Of a DNA stretch of 64,000 nt, positions 34,177 to 43,009 are shown piece after piece (position 1 is the first letter of the stretch; each line of letters opens with the position of its first letter). This DNA comes from Belnapia mucosa. Lineage in GTDB: Bacteria > Pseudomonadota > Alphaproteobacteria > Acetobacterales > Acetobacteraceae. The translations under genes were made by a program, and so were the position numbers. The DNA lies in the NCBI RefSeq assembly GCF_016775475.1, contig NZ_JAEUXJ010000008.1:124001-188000 (forward strand), read 5' to 3'. The notes beneath the pieces were generated by a model. It searched no databases and was not told where the DNA came from. It worked only from the letters and a program-made list of their open reading frames with translations.

Positions 34177-34944
34177 TCAGCCCCCGAAATTCGGCTTGCG
34201 CTTGTTCAGGAAGGCATCGACGCCTTCCGGGAACTCGTCACCGCCGAAAGCAACGGCCTGGGCCATGGCCTCTTCCTGCATGAAGCGCTCGATGGGCCCG
34301 TAGGCCTGATTGAGCAGCTGCTTGGTCAGGCCGGTCGACAGTCTCGGACCCGCGGCGATGCCTGCGGCCATCGCCATGACGTCCTCCATCAGCCGGTCCG
34401 GTGTGACGGCCCGGGCGGCGATCCCGAGGGCCACCGCCTCCGCCGCGGCAATGCGGCGGTTCGTCAGGAGAATCTCGCGCGCTCTGGCCACGCCGACGGC
34501 CCTGGGCAGGGTCAGGGCGAGGCCAAGATCGGGCACGGCGCCGATCGCGGGGAAGCCGGCCTGAAAATAGGCGGTCTCGCTCATCAGCAAGACATCGCAG
34601 AGCATGGCGAGCGCAAAGCCGGCCCCGGCCGCCGCGCCATTCACCGCCCCGATGACGGGCGTTTCGCCCGTCAGCAGCAATTGCGTCCAGGCATGGGCGG
34701 CCTGAAGCCGCTCCCGCACCGCGGGGGCCCGCCGGTCCTGCATATTGGTCAGGTCGCCGCCAGCGCAGAACGCATTCTCCGAGCCGGTGAGGACGACGCA
34801 GCGGACCGAATGATCCGACATCAGCGCCGGAAACGCGGACGACAGGCCGGCCTTGATCTCGACGCTCATGGCATTGCGGGTTTTCGGCCGGTTCAGCCGG
34901 ATCAGGGCGACCTTGCCCACACGCTCGACGGTCACCGCTTCCAT
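34177..34944 (-). CDS. Enoyl-CoA hydratase/isomerase family protein
   Basis: A 255-residue crotonase-fold enzyme. The oxyanion-hole segments are SENAFCAGGDL and VNGAAAGAGFALAMLCDV, and the catalytic-Glu region reads GFPAIGAVPDLGLALTLPR, with Asp where many hydratases have Glu, so the activity may be isomerase- or hydrolase-like. The start at 34944 is preferred, since GGGAGG is 7 bases before it but abuts the alternative ATG at 34950. It follows a Bug-type binding protein gene on the same strand by 28 bp. Confidence 0.88.
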   Translation of the reverse strand: MEAVTVERVGKVALIRLNRPKTRNAMSVEIKAGLSSAFPALMSDHSVRCVVLTGSENAFCAGGDLTNMQDRRAPAVRERLQAAHAWTQLLLTGETPVIGAVNGAAAGAGFALAMLCDVLLMSETAYFQAGFPAIGAVPDLGLALTLPRAVGVARAREILLTNRRIAAAEAVALGIAARAVTPDRLMEDVMAMAAGIAAGPRLSTGLTKQLLNQAYGPIERFMQEEAMAQAVAFGGDEFPEGVDAFLNKRKPNFGG

Positions 34945-34972
34945 CGTCATTCCTCCCGGTCCCCCTGTCCCG

Positions 34973-35941
34973 CTATTCCGCTGTGATGCCGGCCTGGTTG
35001 ACCAGTTCCCCGTTCAGCCGGAGATTCCGCCGGATGCTCTCCTGCACCGCGGCGGCACCGGGCGGCGTCGCCTCCAAGCCCAGCGTGTCTAGACGGGCGC
35101 GCGCCTCGGGATCGGCGAAGGTCGCAATCAATGCGGCCTCCAGCGCGCCCGTGATCGCGGCCGGGGTGCGGGCCGGGGTCGCCATGCTGAGCCAGGCGTC
35201 GAAGGTGAAGTCGTTGAAGCCCTGTTCGATCAACGTCGGGATGTCGGGCAGCGCGGCCGTGCGTTGCGCCGAGGGAATGCCGAAGCCCCGCAGCCGTCCC
35301 GCTTCCAGATGCGGCTTGGCCGAGGCGAGGGTGGAGAACATGACATCCACGCGGCCGCCGATGATCTCCGTGATCGCCGCCGCCGACCCGCCGAAGGAGA
35401 CATGCAGCATCTCCAGCCCGGCGCGGCGGAGGAAGTCCAGCATGACGAGATGCGCGGTGGTGGCGGCGCCGAAGGAGGCATAGCTGAGGGCGCCCGGCCG
35501 CCGCCGCGCCTCATCGAGCAGCGCGGGAAGGTCCGGCCAGCGCGGATTGCCCACCAGGACGAAGAGGGTATTGCCGATCATCGTCAGATGCTCGAAATCC
35601 GCCAGCGGGTCGTAGCCGAGATTGCGGACCGTGAACGGCAGGACCGTGAAGGTGGTGACGCTGCCCATCAGCAGGGTGAGCCCGTCCGGCCGCGCCCGTG
35701 CGACCTGCCGCGCCCCGATGGCGGTGGAACCGCCCGGACGGAAATCGGTGACGAAGGAGCCGCCCAGCCGCTGCATCAGGCCTCGGTTGATCGTATCGCC
35801 CAGGATGGAGACCAGGCCCCCGGCCGTATAGGGCATCACCACCGTCGCGGTTCGCCCGCCGGGATAGTCGCCACTGGCCCCCGCCCGTCCGGCGAGGCCG
35901 AGCAGCGGCGCGGCCAGGGCCGCGCGCCGCCCGATCGCCAT
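34973..35941 (-). CDS. Bug-type (tripartite tricarboxylate family) solute-binding protein
   Basis: A 322-residue periplasmic binding protein with a signal peptide containing GRRAALAAPLLGLAGRAGA. The mature part shows the Bug pattern: VVMPYTAGGLVSILGD near the N-terminus, GARQVARARPDGLTLLMG, and SYASFGAATTAHL in mid-chain. Such proteins carry carboxylates, amides or similar to TctAB membrane units or to signalling partners; none is nearby. It is divergent from the IclR gene and likely in one transcript with the enoyl-CoA hydratase. Confidence 0.88.
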   Translation of the reverse strand: MAIGRRAALAAPLLGLAGRAGASGDYPGGRTATVVMPYTAGGLVSILGDTINRGLMQRLGGSFVTDFRPGGSTAIGARQVARARPDGLTLLMGSVTTFTVLPFTVRNLGYDPLADFEHLTMIGNTLFVLVGNPRWPDLPALLDEARRRPGALSYASFGAATTAHLVMLDFLRRAGLEMLHVSFGGSAAAITEIIGGRVDVMFSTLASAKPHLEAGRLRGFGIPSAQRTAALPDIPTLIEQGFNDFTFDAWLSMATPARTPAAITGALEAALIATFADPEARARLDTLGLEATPPGAAAVQESIRRNLRLNGELVNQAGITAE

Positions 35942-36019
35942 GGGAGACGGGAGGTCACGCTTCGGCGAGAGGAAGGGTCTGCGGTGCACCCTGGCATTCC
36001 TCCGAAGATTGTTGTGGTT

Positions 36020-36037
36020 ATTCTTTACAGAGAAAAT
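36020..36037. promoter_or_regulatory. AT-rich imperfect palindrome before iclR-type gene
   Basis: ATTCTTTACAGAGAAAAT is an imperfect inverted repeat in an otherwise GC-rich region, between the divergent Bug and IclR genes. It shares its ATTCTTT half with the site at 36888 on the other side of the IclR gene. It is a candidate IclR operator. Confidence 0.45.
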
Positions 36038-36071
36038 TATTCTTGCAAGCACAAAGAGGCATGATCGAACC

Positions 36072-36881
36072 ATGGGTGAGCAGGCCGCAGTGAGGATGCC
36101 CGGCGATGAGCGGAAGCGGCCGGCCGCCTCCCCCGGCCGTGGCGAGGTGCCGGCCGTGGCCGCGGCGATCCGCATCCTTCGCCACCTCGCCGCCTCGCGC
36201 GCACCGCTCGGTGTCACGCCCCTGGCCCGGGCGCTCGGGCTGAACACCTCCACCTGCTTCAACATCCTCCACGCCCTCGCCCAGGGTGAGCTGGTCCGGA
36301 TCGACCCGGAGGCGAAGAGCTACACGCTGGATTTCGGCCTGGTGGACCTGGCCCGGGCGGCCTTCGCACAGGGCGCCAAGCTCGGCCAAGTGCAGCCGCT
36401 GCTGCGGCAACTGGCCCTGCGGCACGGCGTCACCGTGACCTTCTGGCGGCCCGCCGGACCGGACCGGATGGTGCTGACCCAGGTGGCCGAGAGCGATCAG
36501 GTGATGCGGATCCGCATGGGCGTCGGCCAGCGCCTGCCCCTGCTGATCGGGGCCATGGGCCGCGTGGCGGCGGCCTTCGGCGGGATGGAGGCGCCGGAGC
36601 TGCGCCGCCGCTTCGAGGCCCTGCGCTGGCAGCGCCCCTTCTCCTTCGAGGAGTTCATGCGCCAGGTCGAGGAGACGCGCCAGCGCGGCTGGGCCCTGGA
36701 TGAGGGGCATTACGTGCTCGGCGTCACCACCCTCTCGGCCCCAGTGATGGAGAGCGACCAGCTCTCGGTCGTCAGCGCCTCCATGTTCGGGGTGCAGCAT
36801 GGGCCGGCTATGCTGGCGCAGATCGGGGAGGAGCTGACCGCCTTGGCCGCGAATACCCGGCGTGCCCTCGTATTCGACTGA
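36072..36881 (+). CDS. IclR-family transcription regulator
   Basis: A 269-residue regulator. The N-terminal helix-turn-helix (about 27-85) reads VAAAIRILRHLAASRAPLGV, then LGLNTSTCFNILHAL; the C-terminal effector domain follows, with MRIRMGVGQRLPLLIGAMGRV. IclR proteins sense small acids such as pathway intermediates. Genes on both sides (Bug/enoyl-CoA hydratase, and acyl-CoA ligase/Bug) fit a regulon for import and CoA activation of an organic acid. It has about 25 extra residues before the first helix. Confidence 0.9.
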   Translation: MGEQAAVRMPGDERKRPAASPGRGEVPAVAAAIRILRHLAASRAPLGVTPLARALGLNTSTCFNILHALAQGELVRIDPEAKSYTLDFGLVDLARAAFAQGAKLGQVQPLLRQLALRHGVTVTFWRPAGPDRMVLTQVAESDQVMRIRMGVGQRLPLLIGAMGRVAAAFGGMEAPELRRRFEALRWQRPFSFEEFMRQVEETRQRGWALDEGHYVLGVTTLSAPVMESDQLSVVSASMFGVQHGPAMLAQIGEELTALAANTRRALVFD

Positions 36882-36887
36882 AGGAAA

Positions 36888-36906
36888 ATTCTTTGGTCCA
36901 CAGAAT
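36888..36906. promoter_or_regulatory. AT-rich inverted repeat before the acyl-CoA ligase gene
   Basis: ATTCT and AGAAT form an inverted repeat with a 9-bp spacer, right after the IclR stop and about 114 bp before the acyl-CoA ligase start. Its left part ATTCTTT matches the site at 36020. It is a second candidate IclR operator. Confidence 0.45.
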
Positions 36907-36972
36907 ATGGTCTTGCCGCCGGCTTTCCTAAGCCGTTAGCCTCCGGGAAGAAGATGGAGGGAGCGCCAGGGC

Positions 36973-37023
36973 ATGAATCCCATGGTCACGGTCATGCGCC
37001 TCGCCGGGGCCGGCGCCGCATGA
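36973..37023 (+). CDS. 16-residue upstream reading frame overlapping the acyl-CoA ligase start
   Basis: An ATG preceded by GGGAGCG starts a 16-codon frame (MNPMVTVMRLAGAGAA). Its TGA overlaps the ligase ATG as ATGA (37020-37023). The ligase start itself lacks a good ribosome-binding site, so translation may be coupled through this leader. Whether the peptide is made is not known; alternatively the ligase simply uses a weak site. Confidence 0.35.
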   Translation: MNPMVTVMRLAGAGAA

Positions 37024-38573
37024 GCACACCGCCCTTTCGCCTCGCCAGCGCGATCTCCCGCGCCGCGTCCATTCGCGGCGACGGCGTGGCGCTGGTGGAT
37101 GGGGCACGCCGCTACACCTGGCGCCAGCACGCGGACCGCGTGGCGCGCCTCGCCGCCGGCTTCCGGGCGCTGGGGCTGGAGCCGGGCGACCGCATCTCCA
37201 TCCTGGCCGAGAGCGGCCATGCCTATATCGAGGCCTATCACGCCGCGCTCTGGGTCGGCGGCGTGCTTGCCCCCGTCAACAGCCGCTTCGCGCCGCCGGA
37301 GATGGCGGAGATGCTGGCCGATGCCACGCCGCGCCTCCTCATCGCCGATGCCGCCCATGCGGGGCTCGCGGCCGAGCTGGCCGCGGGGATGGAGCAGCCG
37401 GCGGAACTGCTCGACATCGCCGAGGACAGCCCGCGCAGCCTGGAAGCGCTGATCGCCGCCCATGCGCCGATGCCGGATGCGGGCCATGGCGGCGAGGATC
37501 CGGCCTGCATCTTCTACACCGGCGGCACCACCGGCCGCGCCAAGGGCGTGGTCCTGACCCATGCGGGGCTGGCGACCAATGCGCTGAACGTCTCCTCGGC
37601 GCTGGGCTTCAGCGCGGAGATGGTGCACCTGCATTGCGGCCCCCTGTTCCATCTCGGGGCCGGTGCCCGCGTCTATGCCACCACCCTCTTCGCCGGCACG
37701 CATATCGTCCTGCCGCGCTTCGACGCAGCCGAGGTGTTGCGCACCATCGCGCGGGAGAGGGTGACGACCGCGGTGGTGGTGCCCGCCATGGTGACTGCCA
37801 TGCTGGAGGTGCCCGATTTCGCCGCGCATGATGTCTCCAGCCTCCGGATGCTGAGCTATGGCGCGGCACCCATGCCCCAGGCCCTGATCGAAGCCCTGCT
37901 GGCCCGCCTGCCGGGCGTCGGCCTGGCGCAATCCTATGGCCAGACGGAGCTCTCGCCCGTCGCCACCATGCTGCTGCCGCGCGACCACATCGCCGGCTCG
38001 CCCCTGCTGCGCTCGGCCGGCCAGACCGTGCCGAATGTGGAGCTGCGCATCGCCGATGCGCAGGACAGCCCTCTGCCGGCGGGCGAGGTCGGCGAGGTGC
38101 AGGTGCGCGGGCCGACGGTGATGCAGGGCTACTGGAACCGGCCCGAGGAGACGGCGCAGGCGCTGCGTGGCGGCTGGATGCATACCGGTGACGCCGGCTA
38201 TCTCGATGCCCGGGGCTATCTGTTCCTGGTCGACCGCATCAAGGACATGATCGTGAGCGGCGGCGAGAATGTCTATTGCGCCGAGGTCGAGAACGCGCTG
38301 CACGACCATCCCGCCGTGCTGGAATGCACCGTCTTCGGCATCCCGCATGAGCGCTGGGGCGAGGCGGTGCATGCCATCGTCGTGACGCGACCGGGCGCCG
38401 AGGCCACCGAGGCCGCGCTGATCGCCCACTGCCGGACCCGCATCGCCGGCTACAAATGCCCGAAGACGATCGAGGTGCGGGCGGAGCCCCTGCCGCGCAG
38501 CGGCACCGGCAAGGTGCAGAAGGGGGCGCTCCGCGCGCCCTGGTGGCAGTCGGCGTCACGCAGGGTGAATTAG
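37020..38573 (+). CDS. Acyl-CoA synthetase (AMP-dependent ligase)
   Basis: A 517-residue ANL-superfamily ligase. The P-loop YTGGTTGRAKGVVLTHAG, the adenine motif QSYGQTE, the hinge TGDAGYLDARGYLFLVDRIKD and the catalytic Lys near the C-terminus (RSGTGKVQKGALR) are all intact. It makes acyl-adenylate, then acyl-CoA, from a carboxylic acid. The gene order IclR, ligase, Bug protein suggests that the Bug protein delivers the acid it activates. The start is inferred from homology at MSTPPFRLASA. Confidence 0.92.
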   Translation: MSTPPFRLASAISRAASIRGDGVALVDGARRYTWRQHADRVARLAAGFRALGLEPGDRISILAESGHAYIEAYHAALWVGGVLAPVNSRFAPPEMAEMLADATPRLLIADAAHAGLAAELAAGMEQPAELLDIAEDSPRSLEALIAAHAPMPDAGHGGEDPACIFYTGGTTGRAKGVVLTHAGLATNALNVSSALGFSAEMVHLHCGPLFHLGAGARVYATTLFAGTHIVLPRFDAAEVLRTIARERVTTAVVVPAMVTAMLEVPDFAAHDVSSLRMLSYGAAPMPQALIEALLARLPGVGLAQSYGQTELSPVATMLLPRDHIAGSPLLRSAGQTVPNVELRIADAQDSPLPAGEVGEVQVRGPTVMQGYWNRPEETAQALRGGWMHTGDAGYLDARGYLFLVDRIKDMIVSGGENVYCAEVENALHDHPAVLECTVFGIPHERWGEAVHAIVVTRPGAEATEAALIAHCRTRIAGYKCPKTIEVRAEPLPRSGTGKVQKGALRAPWWQSASRRVN

Positions 38574-38612
38574 CCGCCAGGGCTTGCATCGCAACAGGGA
38601 GGAAAGAACACC

Positions 38613-39599
38613 ATGCCGAGCCTGAACCGGCGCAGCGTCCTCGGGGCAGCGGCTGCCCTGGCCGCCACCTCGCGCGCCCGCGCCAGTACCTGGCGGCCGA
38701 CGCGCCCCATGCGGGTCATCGTGCCGGCCCCGGCCGGCGGCATCACCGATATCGGGGGGCGGATCGTGGCCGCGCAGCTCCAGGCGGCCTGGGGTCAGCC
38801 GGTCGTGGTGGACAACCGTGCCGGCGGCGGCGGCATCATCGGCACGACCGAATTCCTGCGCGCGGCCCCGGACGGGGAAACGCTGCTGGTCGGCAATATC
38901 GGGCCGCAGGCCATCGCCTATACGCTGTTCCGGGAACTGCCCTATGCGCCGACCGCCTTCGCGCCGGTGTCCGGCCTGATCCGCGGGCCCAATGTGCTGG
39001 TCCTGCATCCCTCCGTCCCGGCCACGACCTTGCCGGAGTTCATCGCGTTGCTGCGCAGCCGGCCGGGGGCCCTCAACTACGGCTCCTCCGGCATCGGGCA
39101 GTCGCCGCACCTGTCGGGCGTGTGGTTCCTGCAGTTGCTGGGTGCGACGGCCACGCATGTGCCCTTCCGTGGCTCGGCACCCGCGCTGACCGACCTCCTG
39201 GGCGGAAACATCCAGTTCATGTTCGAGAACCTCATCGCCGCCAGCCAGCATGTGCAGGCCGGCCGCCTGCGCGCCCTGGGCGTGACCTCGGCCGAGCGCA
39301 GCCCGCTCTTTCCCGATCTGCCGGCGCTGCGGGAATTGGCGCCCGAATTGGCAAGCTACGACGTCAGCACCTGGGTCGGCCTCTTCGCGCACAGCAATGC
39401 GCCGGCGGAAGCGGTGGCGGCCTGCAACGCCGAGATCAGGAAGGCCCTCGCGCAGCCGGACAATGCGTCGCGCCTGGCCCAGACGGGATCGCAGGCGCAT
39501 GTCACGACGGTCGAGCAATTCGGCGATTTCGTCAGCCGCGAGACTGCGAAATGGCGCGACGTCATCCGCCGCGAAGGGCTGGTGATGGAGCTGACCTAA
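38613..39599 (+). CDS. Bug-type solute-binding protein
   Basis: A 328-residue periplasmic protein. Signal peptide NRRSVLGAAAALAATSRARA is twin-arginine-like. The Bug pattern is MRVIVPAPAGGITDIGGRIVA, VDNRAGGGGIIGTTEFLRAAPDG, and LNYGSSGIGQSPHLSG. GGAGG lies before the ATG. It follows the acyl-CoA ligase by 40 bp, probably in the same operon. No TctA/TctB genes are in the window. Confidence 0.9.
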   Translation: MPSLNRRSVLGAAAALAATSRARASTWRPTRPMRVIVPAPAGGITDIGGRIVAAQLQAAWGQPVVVDNRAGGGGIIGTTEFLRAAPDGETLLVGNIGPQAIAYTLFRELPYAPTAFAPVSGLIRGPNVLVLHPSVPATTLPEFIALLRSRPGALNYGSSGIGQSPHLSGVWFLQLLGATATHVPFRGSAPALTDLLGGNIQFMFENLIAASQHVQAGRLRALGVTSAERSPLFPDLPALRELAPELASYDVSTWVGLFAHSNAPAEAVAACNAEIRKALAQPDNASRLAQTGSQAHVTTVEQFGDFVSRETAKWRDVIRREGLVMELT

Positions 39600-39657
39600 G
39601 CCCAATGCCACCATCGGCGCTGGCTGGCGTTACCCCTCACGGAAGAGGGACTGACCC

Positions 39658-41385
39658 ATGGCCAAGCAATCCGTCGCCGATTTCATCGCGGATACGCTGC
39701 ATTCGGTTGGCGTCCGGCGCATCTACGGTGTCGTCGGTGATTCGCTGAACGGGCTGACGGACTCGCTCCGCCGCAAGCGCAATATCGACTGGGTTCATGT
39801 GCGCCACGAGGAAACGGCGGCCTTCGCCGCCGGCGCCGAAGCGCATCTGACCGGTCAGCTCGCCGTCTGCGCCGGGAGCTGCGGCCCGGGCAATCTCCAT
39901 TTGATCAACGGCCTCTATGACTGCCACCGCAGCCGCGTGCCGGTGCTGGCGATCGCCGCGCATATTCCCTCGGCCGAGATCGGCAGCGGCTACTTCCAGG
40001 AAACGGATCCGCGCCAGCTCTTCGCCGAATGCAGCCATTATGTCGGACCGGTGGCGACCATATCGCAGATCGGCCGCACCCTCGACATCGCCATCCGCGA
40101 GGCCATTGCGAAGCGCGGCGTCTCCGTCGTCGTCATTCCGGGCGACGTGGCGCTGGAGGAGGCGGAGGTGGCCGTAGCCTCGCGCTGGATCGCGCCATCG
40201 CCCCCGCTGGTGCAGCCGAATGCCGAGGATCTCGCCTCGCTGGCCCGGCTGCTCAACGATGCGGGTCGGGTGACCATGTTGTGCGGCGGCGGCTGCGCCG
40301 GCGCGCATGACGAGGTGGTGGCGCTGGCCGAGGCGCTGAAGGCGCCGGTGGTGCATGCCCTGCGCGGCAAGGAATTCGTCGAATACGACAATCCCTATGA
40401 TGTCGGCATGACCGGGCTGATCGGCTTCTCCTCCGGCTATCATGCCATGATGGATTGCGACACGCTGCTGATGCTGGGGACCGACTTCCCCTACCGGCAA
40501 TTCTACCCGACCGATGCGAAGGTCGCGCAGGTCGATCTGCGGGGCGAGAATATCGGCCGCCGTTGCCGGGTCGATCTCGGCGTGGTCGGCGATGTGACGC
40601 TGACGGCCAGGGCGCTGCTGCCGCTGCTGACGCCGAAGACCGACCGGAGCTACCTCGACCGGGCGCTGGCGCATTACCGCGAGGCCCGCAAGGGCCTCGA
40701 CGAGCTGGCGGTCGGCCATCCGGGGCGGAAGCCGATCCATCCGCAATATCTGGCCCGCATGCTCGATCAGGTCGCGGCACAGGATGCGATCTTCACCTGC
40801 GATGTGGGCACCCCGACGGTCTGGGCAGCGCGCTACCTCACCATGAATGGCCGCCGGCGCCTGCTGGGTTCCTTCTGGCATGGCTCCATGGCGAATGCCT
40901 TGCCGCAGGCGATCGGCGCCCAGGCGGCATTTCCAGGCCGGCAGGTGATCTCCCTCTCCGGCGATGGCGGCTTCAGCATGCTGATGGGCGACTACCTGAC
41001 GCTGATGCAGGCCGGGCTGCCGGTGAAGGTCGTGGTGGTGAACAACGGCACGCTCGGCTTCGTCGAGCTGGAGATGAAGGCCAGCGGCTTCCTCGATGCC
41101 GGCACGGAGCTGCGCAACCCCGATTTCGGCGCCGTCGCCACCGCTTCCGGCATGCTGGGGTTGCGGGTGGAAGACCCGGCGGATCTGGAGGGCGCCCTGA
41201 CCCAGGCCCTGCGCCATGACGGCCCGGCGCTGGTCGATGTCGTGACCAACCGGATGGAGCTGACCCTGCCGCCCAAGACCACCATGGAGCAGGCCAAGGG
41301 CTTCGGCATCTACCTGGCCAAGGCCGTCATCAGCGGCCGCGGAGACGAAGTCCTGGAACTTGCCCGCACCAATCTCTGGCGGTGA
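39658..41385 (+). CDS. poxB: Ubiquinone-dependent pyruvate dehydrogenase (pyruvate oxidase)
   Basis: A 575-residue thiamine-diphosphate enzyme close to PoxB. Activating Glu in VRHEETAAF is at about residue 51, the FAD-binding middle domain follows, and the ThDP motif GDGGFSMLMGDYLT starts at about residue 435 and closes with VVNNGTLGF. PoxB decarboxylates pyruvate to acetate and passes electrons to ubiquinone at the membrane. It stands 58 bp after the Bug gene with its own GGAAGAGG site. It may serve overflow or microaerobic metabolism. Confidence 0.9.
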   Translation: MAKQSVADFIADTLHSVGVRRIYGVVGDSLNGLTDSLRRKRNIDWVHVRHEETAAFAAGAEAHLTGQLAVCAGSCGPGNLHLINGLYDCHRSRVPVLAIAAHIPSAEIGSGYFQETDPRQLFAECSHYVGPVATISQIGRTLDIAIREAIAKRGVSVVVIPGDVALEEAEVAVASRWIAPSPPLVQPNAEDLASLARLLNDAGRVTMLCGGGCAGAHDEVVALAEALKAPVVHALRGKEFVEYDNPYDVGMTGLIGFSSGYHAMMDCDTLLMLGTDFPYRQFYPTDAKVAQVDLRGENIGRRCRVDLGVVGDVTLTARALLPLLTPKTDRSYLDRALAHYREARKGLDELAVGHPGRKPIHPQYLARMLDQVAAQDAIFTCDVGTPTVWAARYLTMNGRRRLLGSFWHGSMANALPQAIGAQAAFPGRQVISLSGDGGFSMLMGDYLTLMQAGLPVKVVVVNNGTLGFVELEMKASGFLDAGTELRNPDFGAVATASGMLGLRVEDPADLEGALTQALRHDGPALVDVVTNRMELTLPPKTTMEQAKGFGIYLAKAVISGRGDEVLELARTNLWR

Positions 41386-41492
41386 GGCATGAGCATCACG
41401 CGAGCCCCGCCTGACCAGGGCTTGCGACAGTGCCTGGCTTGTCTTCCGCGGACCGGAGCAGACGCCGCTGGACGAACCCGCCGCGACAGCCG

Positions 41493-42683
41493 CTAGACTG
41501 GCTTGCTCAGCACGCGCGCGAGCCGCGCCACCGCTTCCCGGGCCAGTTCCGGGCTGATGGCGAAGCAGATGCGGAGGAAGCCCTCGCCCTGCGGCCCGAA
41601 GGCCGTGCCGGGCGCGACGCCCACCTTGGCCTCGCGCAGCAACCTGAAGGCAAGGTCGAGGCTGGTCTCCCCCGTATCGACCCACACCATCAGGTAGAAG
41701 GCGCCTTCCGGCGGGAAGACCGTCACGCCGCGTATCCGGGACAGCCCCTCCACCAGGATGGCACGGCTCTCGACGCAGCGGCCGACCATCGTGCGGATGA
41801 ACGCGTCGCCCTGCTCCAGCGCTGCCACCGCCGCATGCTGGATGAAGGTCGGGATGGAGGTCGTGTTGTACTGCCCAAGCTTGCTGAAGGTGGCTGCCAG
41901 CCCCTCCGGGTAGGTGACCCAGCCTGCGCGCCACCCCGTCATCGCCCAGTTCTTGGAGAAGGTATTCGTGACGATCAGCCGGTCCGTCGGCGTCGTGACC
42001 TGAAGGAAGGAGGGTGCGATCGCATTGCCGTAGGTGAAGTGGTTGTAGACCTCGTCCGAGAGGATCCAGAGACCGCGCTCCCGCGCCGCGTCCCGCAGCG
42101 CCTCCATCTCCGCCAGGGGCATTACCCAGCCCGTGGGGTTGGAGGGCGAGTTCACCACCAGGATCCGCGTCTGCGGCGTGACAGCGGCAAGGATGTCCTG
42201 CAGCGCCAGGGTGAAGCGGCCGCCCTCGGCCTGCTGGTAGGCGACCGGCACCGGCACGCCGCCCGCGACCCGGACGGCCTCGGCCAGGTTGGGCCAGCCC
42301 GGGGCGGGGATGATGACCTCGTCGCCGGGCTCCAGCAGCGCCTGGCAGGTCTGCATGATGGCGTTCATGCCGCCCGCGGTGATCGCAAAGCGCTCCGGCG
42401 CGACCTCGACCTTCCAATGGCGGCGATGGTAGTCGGACAGTGCCTGGTGCAGCGCCGGCAGGCCGCGGGAGTAGGTGTAGCGCGTCTCGCCGGCCAGCAT
42501 GGCGCGGTGCGCGGCCTCGACAATGAAGGGGGGTGTCGGGAGGTCACCCTCACCGATCCAAAGCTTGATGACCTCCGGATCGTGGCGCCCGCGATCGGCC
42601 ACCATGCCGATCTGGCTGGTGCCGACGCCGTGGATCCGGGCGGGCAGGGTTTCGGCGAGGTCGGCGTCCATGCGGCGAGACAT
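41493..42683 (-). CDS. Class I/II pyridoxal-phosphate aminotransferase
   Basis: A 396-residue fold-type I aminotransferase. Conserved features: YTYSRGLPALHQAL, the NSPSNPTGWV loop (substrate-binding Asn/Pro), LSDEVYNHFTYG with the PLP Asp/Tyr, TNTFSKNWAMTGWRAGW with the Schiff-base Lys, and the carboxylate-binding Arg in FLRICFA. It transfers amino groups between an amino acid and a 2-oxo acid; the specificity is unclear. The start is 42683 or 42671; AAGG abuts the first and is 12 bases from the second. Confidence 0.9.
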   Translation of the reverse strand: MSRRMDADLAETLPARIHGVGTSQIGMVADRGRHDPEVIKLWIGEGDLPTPPFIVEAAHRAMLAGETRYTYSRGLPALHQALSDYHRRHWKVEVAPERFAITAGGMNAIMQTCQALLEPGDEVIIPAPGWPNLAEAVRVAGGVPVPVAYQQAEGGRFTLALQDILAAVTPQTRILVVNSPSNPTGWVMPLAEMEALRDAARERGLWILSDEVYNHFTYGNAIAPSFLQVTTPTDRLIVTNTFSKNWAMTGWRAGWVTYPEGLAATFSKLGQYNTTSIPTFIQHAAVAALEQGDAFIRTMVGRCVESRAILVEGLSRIRGVTVFPPEGAFYLMVWVDTGETSLDLAFRLLREAKVGVAPGTAFGPQGEGFLRICFAISPELAREAVARLARVLSKPV

Positions 42684-42746
42684 CCTTGGCAGGTGCAGGG
42701 CGGATGCCGCGGGTCTCGGCCGAGGGCAAGCCCCCTTGTCAGCATT

Positions 42747-42774
42747 ATTGGACCGGCACAATTGGACCGGCACA
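42747..42774. repeat. Perfect 14-bp tandem duplication
   Basis: ATTGGACCGGCACA occurs twice, back to back, in the 326-bp gap upstream of the aminotransferase gene. It may be a slippage product or a doubled binding site. I see no gene in this gap (42684-43009). Confidence 0.85.
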
Positions 42775-43009
42775 GGCACCCAGGAAAGACGTTGCGCAAG
42801 CGTCTGCTGGGGGCAGGACTGGGACACCACCGCCTGCCCATAATAACCCACCCGCTGAGATCGAACTACAGCAGAGCGGTGCATGTGGCGATGCCGACTG
42901 AGGAGTCGCTGCGCCCTCCCCTGGGCTGCGCTCCAGCTCCGTGCGCGCTCTAGCCTTGGCGGCTGCCTGGCACCGGCCGGAGCCTATGCCTCGGCCGGGA
43001 CGTCTGGCC

